Shown here: in pieces, positions 16,385-26,619 of the stretch
Layout: the number at the start of each line of letters is the position of its first letter
Numbering within the stretch: the first letter of the stretch is position 1
Assembly: GCF_001693385.1 (NCBI RefSeq)
Contig: NZ_CP016428.1
Span: forward strand, 930,001 to 994,000
Length of the DNA: 64,000 bases
DNA from: Bradyrhizobium icense
Lineage (GTDB): Bacteria; Pseudomonadota; Alphaproteobacteria; Rhizobiales; Xanthobacteraceae
Direction: 5' to 3'
Program-made: the position numbers and the translations under genes
The notes under the pieces: generated by a model
Told to the model about the DNA's origin: nothing
The model's input: only the letters and a program-made list of their open reading frames with translations
Database searches by the model: none

Positions 16385-17548
16385 TCAACCAATCCAAATT
16401 CTACGAGCAAACAAGGCTGTGTTCATGAACAAGGACGCGCCGAGGAGTCCTATCACTCCTGCCAAAAGCCACTTCGCTCGCAATCCTAAACTCGCCAACG
16501 TCACAAACAGGGGAAATGAGACGAGATTGAATCGACTCATTGAGACGAAGCCTGCTGGCCCGCCGCTGAGTGTTAGATATGGCAGCAACAGGACTGCCAC
16601 GGCGAACAGTGTCCAGCTTGCGCGCAGTCGAGACCAACCCAAAACGATCAGGGTGATGAACAATAATGTAAACCAGCTGGCTTGTCCCCATGGATTCCAA
16701 TCATTGAGCACCATTCGTGTGAACGGCTCAAGCCTCAGTGCCGCGATCAATCTTGTCGCTAGCGTCGTTCCTTGATGGAATGCCATCTGCCCCTCGGCAA
16801 AAGCGAACGGAGTTCCGAAAGCGCTCCAGAGGTAGATCATGAATAACCAGATGCCCGACGTCGCAAGAAGGACGCATGGCACAAGGGCAGGAAGGAACTT
16901 CGTCTGATCGCGATTGGCCCACATCTCCCAAAGAAGGACAGGCAACAGGACGACGCCCGTCGATCGGGTAGAGACTGCCAAGCCTGCCAGCAGTGCTGCC
17001 GACAAATAGTATCTTCGTTTCAAAGCAAGAAAAAACGAGACGATCAGCAGCAGTGCCAAGGGCTCGGTATAGCCGGCCGATAGCAAGACCGAAGCGGGAA
17101 AAAAGCTGAGCAGCGCGGTTGTGGCGAGAGCCAGTTGATCGCCAAATTCCTCGCGAACCAGCTTGAAAAGGACCACAATCGCGAGCAATCCCGCGACGTT
17201 CGATACCAACAGCAATGCATCCGCAGGCGTGAGACCGCTAATCGTCGCCAGGCCCCGTGCGAGCATCGGATACAGCGGGTAAAATACGATGTTCTGTTGA
17301 ACAGTCGGATCGCCGTTATACTGATAGCCATCTGTGACGATCTTGAAATACCATTCCGAATCCCATTGCAACAATTGGTGGTACCAGATTGGTCCCGCAG
17401 ACCAGACATCGGCCCTCCCGATGGTCAGATATTTTTGAGAGAATACCAGTCCGAGCGCGACCACCACCCGCGAACAAAAAAATATCAAGATGGCCAAACA
17501 ATAGGGAAGCCAAGAAGGATCTCTCCGGATCGGATGGCGCGTCTCCAT
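16385..17548 (-). CDS. PIG-V-like membrane mannosyltransferase (GT76 type)
   Basis: About 387 residues with roughly nine to ten membrane helices. The first luminal/periplasmic loop reads QWDSEWYFKIVTDGYQY, close to the W-D-x-x-W-Y-x-x-I-A-x-x-G-Y pattern with the catalytic aspartate of PIG-V-like dolichol-phosphate mannosyltransferases, and NIVFYPLYPML follows. It would glycosylate an unknown extracytoplasmic acceptor from a polyprenyl-phosphate sugar. The ORF opens at 17701, but I prefer the ATG at 17548, which gives a short basic N-terminus before the first helix and has a GGAG about ten bases upstream. The message is A/T-richer than its surroundings. Confidence 0.7.
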   Translation of the reverse strand: METRHPIRRDPSWLPYCLAILIFFCSRVVVALGLVFSQKYLTIGRADVWSAGPIWYHQLLQWDSEWYFKIVTDGYQYNGDPTVQQNIVFYPLYPMLARGLATISGLTPADALLLVSNVAGLLAIVVLFKLVREEFGDQLALATTALLSFFPASVLLSAGYTEPLALLLIVSFFLALKRRYYLSAALLAGLAVSTRSTGVVLLPVLLWEMWANRDQTKFLPALVPCVLLATSGIWLFMIYLWSAFGTPFAFAEGQMAFHQGTTLATRLIAALRLEPFTRMVLNDWNPWGQASWFTLLFITLIVLGWSRLRASWTLFAVAVLLLPYLTLSGGPAGFVSMSRFNLVSFPLFVTLASLGLRAKWLLAGVIGLLGASLFMNTALFARRIWIG

Positions 17549-17867
17549 GTCGATACTGTCGCTCCGGAAGAGCTCAAGATCAATTGCCCCAGGTGTACCG
17601 CTTTGACATTTGGCGGGCTTGAAGCGGCAGATTTCCGAACGCCCTGCTTTGAGATGGATCTCGGCCAGCCTGAAGATCTTGGAGGACGCGGGCTGCGGCA
17701 ACCATGATGTCTGTTTCGGGGGAAAACCGAACCTGGTTAGGCCGTCTGAATGTCGCCTATCTGGCCCTTTTCGGACTTCAGGCGACGTCTGCTTCTAGTC
17801 CGCAAAGCGCCGGATAGTGGACATCGATCAAGCCGCGCTCACGAATCTGGATTGATGAGTACACGGA

Positions 17868-19367
17868 CTAGTCCTCGCTCGCCTTGAACCGGTTCATCCC
17901 CTTCAGCACAAACGGCGCCACTAGCGCGATCAGCGCAATGCCGAGCAGCGTCGCCGACATCGGGCTTTGCAGCAGCACGAGGGGATCGCCGAGGCTGATC
18001 GCGAGCGCGCGGCGCAACTGGCTTTCGGCGATCGGCCCCAGGATGAGGCCGACGACGACGGGCGCGATCGGGAAATCGAACCGGCGCATCAGAAAGCCCA
18101 GCACGCCAAAACCCGCCAGCATCGACAGCTCGACCACCGACGGCTTCGCCGCGATCGTGCCCATGGTCGCGAAGACGAGAATGCCGGCGTACAGCCATGG
18201 CTGGGGGATCGCGAGCAGTTTCACCCACAGCCCGACCAGCGGCAGGTTGAGCACCAGCAGCATCACGTTGGCGATGAAAAGACTCGCGATCAGGCCCCAC
18301 ACCAGGTCGGGCCGCTCGGCAAACAGCAGCGGTCCCGGGTTCAGCCCATATTGCTGAAAGCCCGCCAGCATCATCGCAGCCGTGGCCGAGGTCGGCAGCC
18401 CCAGCGTCAATAGCGGCACGAGGGTGCCGGCGGCGGAGGCATTGTTGGCGGCTTCCGGCCCGGCGACGCCTTCGATCGCGCCCTTGCCGAACTCTTCCGG
18501 ATGTTTCGACAGCCGCCTCTCGGTCGAGTAGGACAGGAATGTCGGAATTTCCGCGCCGCCGGCAGGCAATGCGCCGATCGGAAAGCCGAACATGGTCCCG
18601 CGCAGCCACGGCTTCCACGATCGCATCCAATCCCGCTTCGTCATCCACAGCGAACCGCGCACCGGCTCGATCTGCTCCTCGGCGTGATGGCGGCGCGATG
18701 CCACGTAAAGCGCTTCGCCGACGGCGAATAGGCCGACCGCCAGCGTCGTCACCTCGACGCCGTCGAGCAGTTCGGGAATGCCGAACGCGAGCCGGGCCTG
18801 GCCGGTAAGCTTGTCGATGCCGATCAGCCCGAGCGTCAGTCCGATGAACAGGCTGGTCAATCCGCGGATTGGCGAATCGCCGAAGGTCGCCGATACCGTC
18901 ACGAAGGCCACGCACATCAACGCGAAATAATCTTCAGGTCCGAAGCGCACCGCGAAATCCACCAGCCACGGCGCCAGAAATGCCAGGCCGATGGTGGCAA
19001 TGGTGCCCGCGACGAACGAGCCGATCGCCGATGTCGCCAGCGCCGGACCGCCGCGGCCGGCTTTGGCCATCTTGTTACCTTCGAGCGCGGTTGCCATCGA
19101 CGCACTCTCGCCGGGCGTATTGATGAGGATGGCGGTGGTCGAGCCGCCATACATGCCGCCGTAGTAGATGCCAGCGAACATGATCAGCGAGCCGCCGGGG
19201 TCGAGCTTGTAGGTCACCGGCAGCAGCAATGCGACCGTGAGTGCCGGACCGATGCCGGGCAGCACGCCGACGGCGGTGCCGAGAAACACGCCGATCAGCG
19301 CATAGAGCAGGTTCATCGGCTGCATGGCGACGGCCATGCCATGCGCGAGCGCGGCGAAGGTTTCCAT
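17868..19367 (-). CDS. tctA: Tripartite tricarboxylate transporter, large membrane subunit TctA
   Basis: A 499-residue protein with about twelve helices. TctA hallmarks are visible: [21 protein letters not shown] and [19 protein letters not shown] in the first half, [16 protein letters not shown] and [13 protein letters not shown] in the second. TctABC imports citrate or other carboxylates using the proton/sodium gradient and a periplasmic binding protein. The true start is the ATG at 19367, which overlaps the tctB stop by one base (TAATG); the longer open frame upstream is spurious. Last gene of a tctC-tctB-tctA operon. Confidence 0.92.
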   Translation of the reverse strand: METFAALAHGMAVAMQPMNLLYALIGVFLGTAVGVLPGIGPALTVALLLPVTYKLDPGGSLIMFAGIYYGGMYGGSTTAILINTPGESASMATALEGNKMAKAGRGGPALATSAIGSFVAGTIATIGLAFLAPWLVDFAVRFGPEDYFALMCVAFVTVSATFGDSPIRGLTSLFIGLTLGLIGIDKLTGQARLAFGIPELLDGVEVTTLAVGLFAVGEALYVASRRHHAEEQIEPVRGSLWMTKRDWMRSWKPWLRGTMFGFPIGALPAGGAEIPTFLSYSTERRLSKHPEEFGKGAIEGVAGPEAANNASAAGTLVPLLTLGLPTSATAAMMLAGFQQYGLNPGPLLFAERPDLVWGLIASLFIANVMLLVLNLPLVGLWVKLLAIPQPWLYAGILVFATMGTIAAKPSVVELSMLAGFGVLGFLMRRFDFPIAPVVVGLILGPIAESQLRRALAISLGDPLVLLQSPMSATLLGIALIALVAPFVLKGMNRFKASED

Positions 19368-19867
19368 TACAGCAGTCTTTCCAGAGGGCCGGCGGGCAGG
19401 CTCAACGTCAGTAGCCGATCGAAGGCGAGATAGATCAGCGTGGTCATCACGAGCGCGATGACGAGGTCGGTAAGGATGGCGCGCCGCCCGAACGCCGCCG
19501 AGGTGGTGACGAACAACGCCGATGTCGCGAGGATAAAGCCGCCGCCAAGGCCGATGATGGCGATCAGCAGCGCAAGCCCACCAAGGATCAGCAGCACAGG
19601 CTTGGGATCGGCGCTCTCGCGCGGCGGCAGGTTGCCGCGCAGCGCGTCGATCAGGTTGGCGATCGCGAGGATGCCGAGCCCGATCGCGACGACGATGGGC
19701 ATCGCCTCGGGCCCCATGCCGTACATCGTGGTGGATGACAGCGTGCTGGCGTCCCAAACCAGCACCGCAGCAAGTACCGCGAGCGCCGCGGCAATGACCA
19801 GACCTGCGGGATCGATGCGCCGCGACGCCGGCCGCTGCGGAAGATCGCTGGACGCGCCGTCCGTCAT
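19367..19867 (-). CDS. tctB: Tripartite tricarboxylate transporter, small membrane subunit TctB
   Basis: A 166-residue protein with four predicted membrane helices and a charged loop after helix two, the size and topology of TctB. The N-terminus is cytoplasmic and rich in P and R. Its ATG (19867) overlaps the tctC stop by four bases (ATGA) and its own stop overlaps tctA by one, so all three subunits are translationally coupled. Confidence 0.88.
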   Translation of the reverse strand: MTDGASSDLPQRPASRRIDPAGLVIAAALAVLAAVLVWDASTLSSTTMYGMGPEAMPIVVAIGLGILAIANLIDALRGNLPPRESADPKPVLLILGGLALLIAIIGLGGGFILATSALFVTTSAAFGRRAILTDLVIALVMTTLIYLAFDRLLTLSLPAGPLERLL

Positions 19868-20832
19868 GATTTGATAAGGCCGACCGACTTCAGCACGTCG
19901 GTGACGCGCGTCGTTTCCTTCTTCAGGAAATCCGCGAACGCGTCGCCGGAAAGATAGGCGTCATCCCAGCCCTTCTGCTTGAGGATGTCCTTCCAGGCGT
20001 CGGACTTGACCATCTTCTCGACCGCTTCGCTCAGGACTTTGCGCTGTTCCGGCGTGATGCCGGGAGGAGCGACCACCGAACGCCAATTGGCGAGCACGAG
20101 GTCGATCCCTTGTTCCTTGAAGGTCGGAATATCGACGCCGGCGATACGCTTCTCCGAGGTGACGCCGAGCGCGCGCAGCTTGCCGGATTTGATCTGTCCT
20201 TCGTATTCGCTCAGCCCCGAAATGCCTGCGGTGACTTTGCTGCCGAGAATGGCCGCCAGCGACTCGCCGCCGCCGGAGAACGGAATGTAATTGATCTTCT
20301 TGGCGTCGGCGCCGATCGTTCCCGCAAACAACGCCGCCATCACGTGATCGACGCCGCCGGCCGAGCCGCCGGCAAAGGTCACCTTGGCGATGTCGGCCTT
20401 CACGGCGGCGGCCAGATCCTGCGCCGTCTTGATCGGCGAATTCGCCGGCACGACGATCACCTGGATCTCCTCGGTGAGGCGCGCAATCGGCGTCACCTGT
20501 TCGAGCGTCACCGGCGACTTGTTCATGGCGAGCGCACCGACCATGACGAAGCCGTTCACCATCATCTGGTTGCCGTCGCCCTTGGCGCCGTTGACGAACT
20601 GTGCGATGCCGACGCTGCCGCCTGCGCCGGCCACGTTGGTGACCTGGACGCTGCGGGCGATCTTGGCGGCGACCAGTGCCTGCTGCATCGCGCGGGCGGT
20701 CTGATCCCACCCGCCGCCGGGGGCTGCGGGCGCCATGATCTTGAGTTCGAGCTGCTGCGAGAGGGCAGGTGCTGTGGTCGCAACGGTCAACGCGACGACC
20801 GCGCCGAACAGGCGCGCATGAAACGGGATCAT
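19864..20832 (-). CDS. tctC: Tripartite tricarboxylate transporter substrate-binding protein TctC
   Basis: A 322-residue periplasmic protein of the Bug/TctC family. The signal peptide is about 26 residues ([20 protein letters not shown] then APALSQQ). The mature N-terminus [22 protein letters not shown] is the family signature, contributing the substrate pocket, and [10 protein letters not shown] and [11 protein letters not shown] follow. The ATG at 20832 has GGAGG six bases upstream, which decides it against the longer frame starting at 20871. First gene of the tctCBA operon. The ligand is unknown; Bug proteins bind diverse carboxylates and aromatics. Confidence 0.92.
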   Translation of the reverse strand: MIPFHARLFGAVVALTVATTAPALSQQLELKIMAPAAPGGGWDQTARAMQQALVAAKIARSVQVTNVAGAGGSVGIAQFVNGAKGDGNQMMVNGFVMVGALAMNKSPVTLEQVTPIARLTEEIQVIVVPANSPIKTAQDLAAAVKADIAKVTFAGGSAGGVDHVMAALFAGTIGADAKKINYIPFSGGGESLAAILGSKVTAGISGLSEYEGQIKSGKLRALGVTSEKRIAGVDIPTFKEQGIDLVLANWRSVVAPPGITPEQRKVLSEAVEKMVKSDAWKDILKQKGWDDAYLSGDAFADFLKKETTRVTDVLKSVGLIKS

Positions 20833-21028
20833 GGGGTTCCTCCAGGCTCGCGCGGAGCTGCTGTGTGTCAATTCGTCGCATATCAGCCGGAAAACCCGCC
20901 GCTGTCCAGAAGGACCTTTGCGCGTCCGGACCGGGTCTTTCAGATTTCGCTACGGCCTTGCAGCGCGCGCCACGCGCCTGAGTAGGATGCTATGATGAAG
21001 GTGGCCCGTTGAAGTGGGACAGGAATCG

Positions 21029-21748
21029 ATGCACGAGAACGTTCAATCCAGTCGAGCAGCGGATGGCAGCACCGGCCGCAAGATGCGGCTGTTCTCCGGC
21101 CCCCTGAGCATGTTCGGCGCCAAGGTTCAGATCGCCCTGCACGAGAAGGATATCGATTTCGAACTGATCATGGTCCCCTTCACCATGAAGGAGGGCTACG
21201 CGCCAAAGCATCCGGAAGTCCTGCGCATCAATCCGAAGCGCCAGGTCCCGGTGCTGATCGACGGCGATCTCGAGATTTTCGATTCCACTCAGATCTTCGA
21301 GTATCTTGAAGACATCAATCCGGATCCTGCGCTGTGGCCCGCTGCTCCTGCAGCGCGAGCCTGGTGTCGCCGGCTGGAGCATGAATCGGACGAGGTCTAT
21401 TTCCCTCACATCATCAAATTGATGCAGCTCTGGAAGACGCCGCTCGATCCCGCCGCGGAGCTCGCGCGCGGGAGCGCTGCCGCCTGTTATCGAACCATGG
21501 AGAGTGTGTTAGGCGATAGCGAATTTCTCGGTGGCGCCTATTCCTTTGCCGATATCGCGTTCTATATGGCCCAACTCTTCGGCGCGCGCATGGGCGCCGA
21601 CATGACCGGCGAAACGCCGAGACTTCTGCAATGGCGGCAACGCATGACGGCAAGACCGTCCGTCCTCAAGGTCGTCGGACCGATGGCCGATTACTTGCGT
21701 GGCCAAGGCCTCAGCGTTCCCACGTTTCTTCCGTCCAAAGCGACGTGA
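21029..21748 (+). CDS. Glutathione S-transferase family protein
   Basis: A 239-residue protein. The N-terminal thioredoxin-like domain begins MRLFSGPLSMFGAKVQIALH, continues with INPKRQVPVLIDGD (cis-proline loop) and then DSTQIFEYLED, the glutathione gamma-glutamyl contact; an all-helical C-terminal domain follows. The ATG at 21029 has AGGA four bases upstream and is preferred to the GTG at 21014; a third option is the methionine beginning MRLFSG. The substrate is unknown. Convergent with the histidine kinase gene, 34 bases away. Confidence 0.87.
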   Translation: MHENVQSSRAADGSTGRKMRLFSGPLSMFGAKVQIALHEKDIDFELIMVPFTMKEGYAPKHPEVLRINPKRQVPVLIDGDLEIFDSTQIFEYLEDINPDPALWPAAPAARAWCRRLEHESDEVYFPHIIKLMQLWKTPLDPAAELARGSAAACYRTMESVLGDSEFLGGAYSFADIAFYMAQLFGARMGADMTGETPRLLQWRQRMTARPSVLKVVGPMADYLRGQGLSVPTFLPSKAT

Positions 21749-21782
21749 GCAACGCGGCGCCCACGCGAGCCTGCTTGTCCGG

Positions 21783-24700
21783 TCAGGCGCGCACCACCGC
21801 ATGCGGAAACACGATCTCGATCAGCGTGCCGGAGCGGCCGCCGGTCTTGATCTGGAATTTGGCGCGGTTGGCTTCGACCAGCGCCTTGGTCAGCGACAGG
21901 CTGACGGCCGCGCTCTCGGATTGATCCGACGGCGCCCGCGTGCGGAACGGCTCTAGCGCTGCGGCGACTTCGTTGTCGTTGAGGCCGTGGCCGGTGTCGC
22001 GGACCCGCAGCATCACCTCGCCGAAATCGGACAGCGCGGTCGAGACGATGACCTGGCCGCCGGCGTTGGCGAGATGGATCGAATTGCCGATCAGGTTCAG
22101 CGTGATCTGGCGCAACGCCCGCGCGTCCGCGATCACGGGCGGCAGCGTGTGCGCGAGCGACGTGCGGATAATGATGCGCTCGCGGTTGGCCTGCGGCTGC
22201 ATCACCGCAACGCAGCTCTCGACCAGCTCGTTGAGATTCTGGTTGGTGAAGGCGAGATCGAGTTTGCCGGTTTCGATCCGGCTGAGGTCGAGTAGGTCGT
22301 TGACGATGGCGATCACGTGTTCGCCGGCCGCACGGATGTCCTTCATGTATTCGCGGTAACGCTCGTTGCCGAGCGCGCCGAACCGCTCGCCGAGCATCAC
22401 TTCGGCAAAGCCGATGATGGCATTCAGCGGCGTGCGCACCTCGTGGCTGATCCGGGCCAGCACGTCGGCCTTGGCATTGGCGGCGCGTTCCGCCATCCGC
22501 CGCGCCTCGCGCAACTCGCTCTCGGTCTTCCTGGCCTGCGAGAGATCGCGGAATACCGCGAAGAAATTCGGGCCGTCGGCTCGCGTGCGGCCGATGGTCA
22601 TCGACAGCGGAATGATGCCGCCCTTGCTTTCGCGACCCAGCACCTCGCGGCCGTGATCGAGCAGGCTTTCGACGCCGGAGGCCTTGATGCCGGCGAGATA
22701 TTCGAACACGCCGTGCCGGCTTTCCGGCGCAAAGAGGTCGGCGAGATTGCGTTGGACGAGTTCGTCGCCGTCATGGCCGAACAGCGCCTCGGCGCTGCGA
22801 TTGGCCGCGTTGATATTGCCCTCGGCATCGAACATCAGGATGCCTTCGGCCGTGGTGTCGAGGATGGCGGCGAGTTCTTCGGCATTGGCATGGCCGACAT
22901 CGGACGGCCCGAAAACGTCAGGCTCTGCTGCCGGCTCGGCTTGCGCGATGGCAGCCGCGATCGCCGCGCCTTCGTGGCGCGCGGTCGAGAAGATCAAGGC
23001 CAGCGCCGAATCGCCGTCCCACGAAATCGTGTAGAGGCGGGCCTCGGCGGCCGATGACGGCGCGTCAGCATCCGCCGGCCCGCTTGCGGAGATCGTCACC
23101 GGCCTGCCGGTGTCCGATGTCGAGGGCGCATTCGACGTGCCGGGTTCGACATAGAGCGCGTCGAGGCCGCCGGCATCTTCCAGTGCATGCAGGCTGGCGT
23201 AGCCCATCTGCGTCAGGAAGGCGGGGTTGGCATACAGCAGGCGGTCGAGCCGATAGATCAGGATGCCGACAGGTAAGAGATCGAGCAGCGCCTTGTCGCG
23301 CGCGGGTTCGCCTTGCGCGGGCGGTTCGGGCGGCGCCAGCCATTCGGGCGGCTCGCCGGCTGGTTCGCGCGCGAACGCTGCGACGGTTGGTTCAAAGATC
23401 GTTTCACCGGTGACGTTCGGCACCGCCTCGCCGCCATTCTCGGTGTCGAGCCGCGCCGACAATTGCCGCGCGAGTTCGTCGAAGGCGCTGTTTTCGACGG
23501 GCGTCAGCGATAGCGACCGAGCCTCGCCGGGGGCGCGGAATGGCACGACATTGGGAGCGTCTGCGGGCAATTCCGTTCCGGTGTCCTTCAAGGCTTCGCT
23601 GGCGCTTTCCATGACGCTTTGCTTGACGCTTTCCTTGGCGCTTTCCTTGGGAGGTTCCACGGGCGCTTCCAAATCGTTTTGATGTGAAGTCTCGACAGCA
23701 ATCGGTTCGGGCAATTCGTCGTCCAAAGGCGGTGCAACGCCTGTCGGCTCGGAAAATTCTGGGGCGGGCGGTTGTTGCGGCATTGCCATCCCGCCGGACA
23801 ATTCGGCCAGGCGCAGGGCGGCGAGCAGGGCGAGGGCGTCGAAATCGCGGCAGACGCCAAAGCCGCGATAGCCGATGAAATTCCGCTGCCCGTCGAAGAT
23901 CGGCAAGCCGGACAGTTCAACCGGCAGAGTGCCGCCGCCATCGACCGGCCAGTTCAGCATGATGCCGCTCCAGGTCGCGCATGTGGCGAACGCCTTCATC
24001 ACGCGCCCGTCGGGATCGAGCGCGAAGTTCTCGGCGATCTCGCGCCATGGCCGGCCGAAGCCGGCCGTGGTGCGCGGGCCGATCAGGCCGGTGAATTCGT
24101 CGGTGCCGAGCGTGAAGCGGCCTTCCCGATCCATCTGCCAGGTGAAACGCAGCGGCAGGCGGCGCGCCGGTTGGCTGGCAAATACTTCGAGTGCAGGCGA
24201 TGGCGTGCGTGCAGCGGCCTCAGTCGCGGCCGGCTCCTCCGCGGCGGCAGGCTCGGTAAACGCATCGAACAATGCGAACTCGGCGGGCGCTTCGCCCGAT
24301 TGCGCCGGCTGTTCGTAATCGGGAGCCGGCTGCGCCGCGACCGGTTGCTCGATGACGGGCGCGCTCGGCTGCGGGGCTGACGTCGACGCCGTGGTGTCGC
24401 GCTGCATCCCGTTCTCGGGGGGCTCATGCGCCCGCGCCGGCCGCGGCGCGATCAGCGCAATATCGCCGGCGGCGATCAGGACGCCGTGGCTGCCATTGGG
24501 GAAGTCGAACCGCGAACAGCCGCAGGTCGCAAGCATGCCGGGCGCCGCGCCAAATCCCTGTAACCGCTCCAGGCGGATGGCGCCGTTGGCGAGCAGCCGT
24601 CCTGCGAGCCGCGCGACCTGCCGCCGGTGCCGGTCGGCCGGTCCGAAGGTCTTCTCGGCAAGGGCTGCGGCGCTGGCGGCGCCGAACAAGCGGACGCCGG

Positions 24701-24824
24701 CCGGATTGGCCCACAGGATCCGCGTGCCGTCGGCCGTCCACAGCCATGCCGGCAGGCGGCTCGCTGAGTAGGCTGCCAATCGCGGATCGGTCTGCGCCCG
24801 CAACTGAAATTCCGTGTCCTTCAT
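21783..24824 (-). CDS. Large cytoplasmic PAS-domain sensor histidine kinase (PdhS-like)
   Basis: About 1013 residues without membrane helices. The N-terminus reads RLPAWLWTADGTRILWANPA, a degenerate PAS; a proline/glutamate-rich linker with repeated KESAKESVKQSVMESA-like units follows, then two further PAS domains (AILDTTAEGILMFDAEGNIN and HDGDELVQRNLADLFAPES). The HisKA H-box is ISHEVRTPLNAIIGF, and N and G boxes follow (NLIGNSIHLANAGG, RVRDTGHGLNDNEV). The size, domain order and N-terminus resemble PdhS/DivJ-PleC-type kinases that control cell cycle and division in Rhizobiales; the name is an inference. I take ATG 24824; a GTG at 24920 and an ATG at 24848 are alternatives. Confidence 0.8.
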   Translation of the reverse strand: MKDTEFQLRAQTDPRLAAYSASRLPAWLWTADGTRILWANPAGVRLFGAASAAALAEKTFGPADRHRRQVARLAGRLLANGAIRLERLQGFGAAPGMLATCGCSRFDFPNGSHGVLIAAGDIALIAPRPARAHEPPENGMQRDTTASTSAPQPSAPVIEQPVAAQPAPDYEQPAQSGEAPAEFALFDAFTEPAAAEEPAATEAAARTPSPALEVFASQPARRLPLRFTWQMDREGRFTLGTDEFTGLIGPRTTAGFGRPWREIAENFALDPDGRVMKAFATCATWSGIMLNWPVDGGGTLPVELSGLPIFDGQRNFIGYRGFGVCRDFDALALLAALRLAELSGGMAMPQQPPAPEFSEPTGVAPPLDDELPEPIAVETSHQNDLEAPVEPPKESAKESVKQSVMESASEALKDTGTELPADAPNVVPFRAPGEARSLSLTPVENSAFDELARQLSARLDTENGGEAVPNVTGETIFEPTVAAFAREPAGEPPEWLAPPEPPAQGEPARDKALLDLLPVGILIYRLDRLLYANPAFLTQMGYASLHALEDAGGLDALYVEPGTSNAPSTSDTGRPVTISASGPADADAPSSAAEARLYTISWDGDSALALIFSTARHEGAAIAAAIAQAEPAAEPDVFGPSDVGHANAEELAAILDTTAEGILMFDAEGNINAANRSAEALFGHDGDELVQRNLADLFAPESRHGVFEYLAGIKASGVESLLDHGREVLGRESKGGIIPLSMTIGRTRADGPNFFAVFRDLSQARKTESELREARRMAERAANAKADVLARISHEVRTPLNAIIGFAEVMLGERFGALGNERYREYMKDIRAAGEHVIAIVNDLLDLSRIETGKLDLAFTNQNLNELVESCVAVMQPQANRERIIIRTSLAHTLPPVIADARALRQITLNLIGNSIHLANAGGQVIVSTALSDFGEVMLRVRDTGHGLNDNEVAAALEPFRTRAPSDQSESAAVSLSLTKALVEANRAKFQIKTGGRSGTLIEIVFPHAVVRA

Positions 24825-25115
24825 CGCAACTACATGACCGTCCGGCATCACGATCGGCAGCCAGAATGCCGACAGCGTTAAGGGATCGTTACTATCGCAA
24901 GCCGGTGGCGGCAGGTCCACGGCCCGGCGCGCCAGGGGCGGTTTAAGCGGCGGATAACCTTAACCCGGCTGAACCCTTAGGCCGCCGGCCGCGTTAGGTG
25001 GTTGCAAATGGCCGTCAGGGGTCAACCATGAGGAACCTCCGGCGCCATCGTTCCGGCCGCGACCCACGACCCCCGGTATCCGGACGCAATCCCTGCCCAC
25101 GCAAAGGAGCGCACC

Positions 25116-25499
25116 ATGAGCGACGACGTGCGAGACCGTTTTGAGATACCCAAGGAAATGCGATCGATGGCGGAAGCGAGCCTGGAGCAGGCCCGCAAGA
25201 CGTTTGAGAAATTCGTCGCCGCCGCGCAGACCACCGCCGATACCATCGAGGAGCGCAATGCCTCGGTGCGCGAAGGTGCCAAGGACGTCAGGCAGAAGGC
25301 CGTCGCCTATGCCGAGAAGAACGTGCAGGGCTCGCTCGATCACGCGCAGTCCCTCCTGAACGCCAAGGACCTCAGCGAAGTCATGCGGTTGCATAGCGAA
25401 TACGTTCAGGGGCAAATGCGTGTGCTGACGGAGCAGGCCAGCGAAATGAGCCAGATCGTCGGCAAGGCCGCCATGGAGGCGGCGAAGCCGAAGGCCTGA
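25116..25499 (+). CDS. Phasin-family protein
   Basis: A 127-residue, almost wholly helical protein with the phasin_2 layout: FEIPKEMRSMAEASLEQARKTFEKF at the N-terminus, then heptad-like amphipathic helices containing VQGSLDHAQSLLNAKDLSEVM and LHSEYVQGQM. Phasins coat polyhydroxybutyrate granules and limit their number and size. AAGGAG precedes the ATG at the usual distance. A second phasin gene follows 260 bases on, with its own spacer. Confidence 0.9.
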   Translation: MSDDVRDRFEIPKEMRSMAEASLEQARKTFEKFVAAAQTTADTIEERNASVREGAKDVRQKAVAYAEKNVQGSLDHAQSLLNAKDLSEVMRLHSEYVQGQMRVLTEQASEMSQIVGKAAMEAAKPKA

Positions 25500-25760
25500 C
25501 CGACGCATATCGGGTTGTATTTCAACCGCGGGATGGACCGGCTGGAACGCGCATCCGGTGCGGGTTCCGTATGCGGCGTCGCACCAGAAATTGCACTGCG
25601 TTGCACAAATTTGACATGATAAGGGTGCTTATTGGGCGAGCCCGTGATGGGCACTTCCGTGAGTGCGTGTGTACGTGATCCCTTCGGCGTTCCGGCCGAT
25701 TGCCCGCCAGGCGTCCGCGAGGGGGAACATCGTTTAACCCCATTGTGAAGGATGCAAGCC

Positions 25761-26195
25761 GTGACCAGCTCCACCGATCCCTTCTCCGCCGCCATCATTC
25801 CCTTCGAAGTTCCCGAACAGATGCGCGCGCTCGCTGAAAAGGGCGTTTCGCAGGCCCGCGACAACTATGCCAAGTTCAAGGATGCAGCCGAAACCCATAA
25901 CGGCACCATCGAGGCCGTGTTCACCACGGCCAGCAAGGGCGTCAGCGAGTACAACGCCAAGCTGATCGAGTTCTTCAAGGCCAACACCACTTCGTCCCTC
26001 GACTTCGCGCAGGAACTGCTCGGCGCAAAGACGCCGGCGGTGGCGCTGGAGCTGTGGACCGCGCATGCCAGGAAGCAGTACGAGACCTTCACCGCCCAGG
26101 CCAAGGAGCTCGCTGAGCTCGGTCAGAAGGTTGCGACCGAGACCGTCGAGCCGATCAAGGCCTCCGCCTCGAAGTACTACAAGCCCGCCGCCTGA
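25761..26195 (+). CDS. Phasin-family protein
   Basis: A 144-residue phasin, paralogous to its upstream neighbour: PFEVPEQMRALAEKGVSQARDNYAKF, then a SSLDFAQELLGAKTPAVALEL core and a lysine/alanine-rich end. I start at the GTG at 25761 because GAAGG lies eight bases before it; the ATG at 25752 is directly behind that GAAGG and would have no spacing. A TGC-rich direct repeat and a TTGACA are found in the 260-base upstream gap. A strong terminator follows the stop. Confidence 0.9.
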   Translation: MTSSTDPFSAAIIPFEVPEQMRALAEKGVSQARDNYAKFKDAAETHNGTIEAVFTTASKGVSEYNAKLIEFFKANTTSSLDFAQELLGAKTPAVALELWTAHARKQYETFTAQAKELAELGQKVATETVEPIKASASKYYKPAA

Positions 26196-26217
26196 TCGGG
26201 CCGAGCCATCGCCAACG

Positions 26218-26248
26218 GAAAGCCCGGGCGAAGCGGCCCGGGCTTTTT
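26218..26248 (+). terminator. Rho-independent terminator of the phasin gene
   Basis: AGCCCGGGC (26221-26229), a six-base loop, GCCCGGGCT (26236-26244), then a run of five T. The preceding AAA lengthens the stem. Confidence 0.9.
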
Positions 26249-26415
26249 GCTGTCACGGGGCTATTTTGCCGGGCTCCGGCGCGACCCGCATTTGAACGCA
26301 ACCCGCGCCCAAAACGACTTATAAATCGGACGCTTCTCCGGCCTTGCCAAAGGCAGGCGTTGCACCTAGTTTCCGGCCCATTCGCGCCCCCCTTTTGGGG
26401 CCCAGCGTGAGGGAT

Positions 26416-26492
26416 GCAGTTGTAGCTCAGTTGGTTAGAGCGCCTGTCTGTGGAACAGGAGGTCGGTGGTTCGAGCCCACCCAACTGTACCA
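26416..26492 (+). tRNA. tRNA-His (GTG)
   Basis: A 77-nt cloverleaf with encoded CCA: acceptor GCAGTTG/CAACTGT, D-arm GCTC...GAGC, anticodon arm CCTGT-CTGTGGA-ACAGG with anticodon GTG, T-arm GGTGG-TTCGAGC-CCACC. The first pair is G1-U72 and the discriminator is A73. There is no G-1/C73 pair, which is the alphaproteobacterial exception to the usual histidine identity element. T-run-like sequence follows closely. Confidence 0.96.
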
Positions 26493-26619
26493 GTCTTTCC
26501 TTCAACTGAACCGCCTCTCGCCTGCCGCGACACTTGTGCTGTGGCGCGTTGGCCGCCCGTGCTTGCGAATCCGGAAGCCTTCACCCACAATTCCACCAGA
26601 CTATGCGCTGGGGGATTTG

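Noticed and set aside
17839..18915. 358-codon minus-strand ORF
   Set aside because: Out-of-frame reading of tctA.
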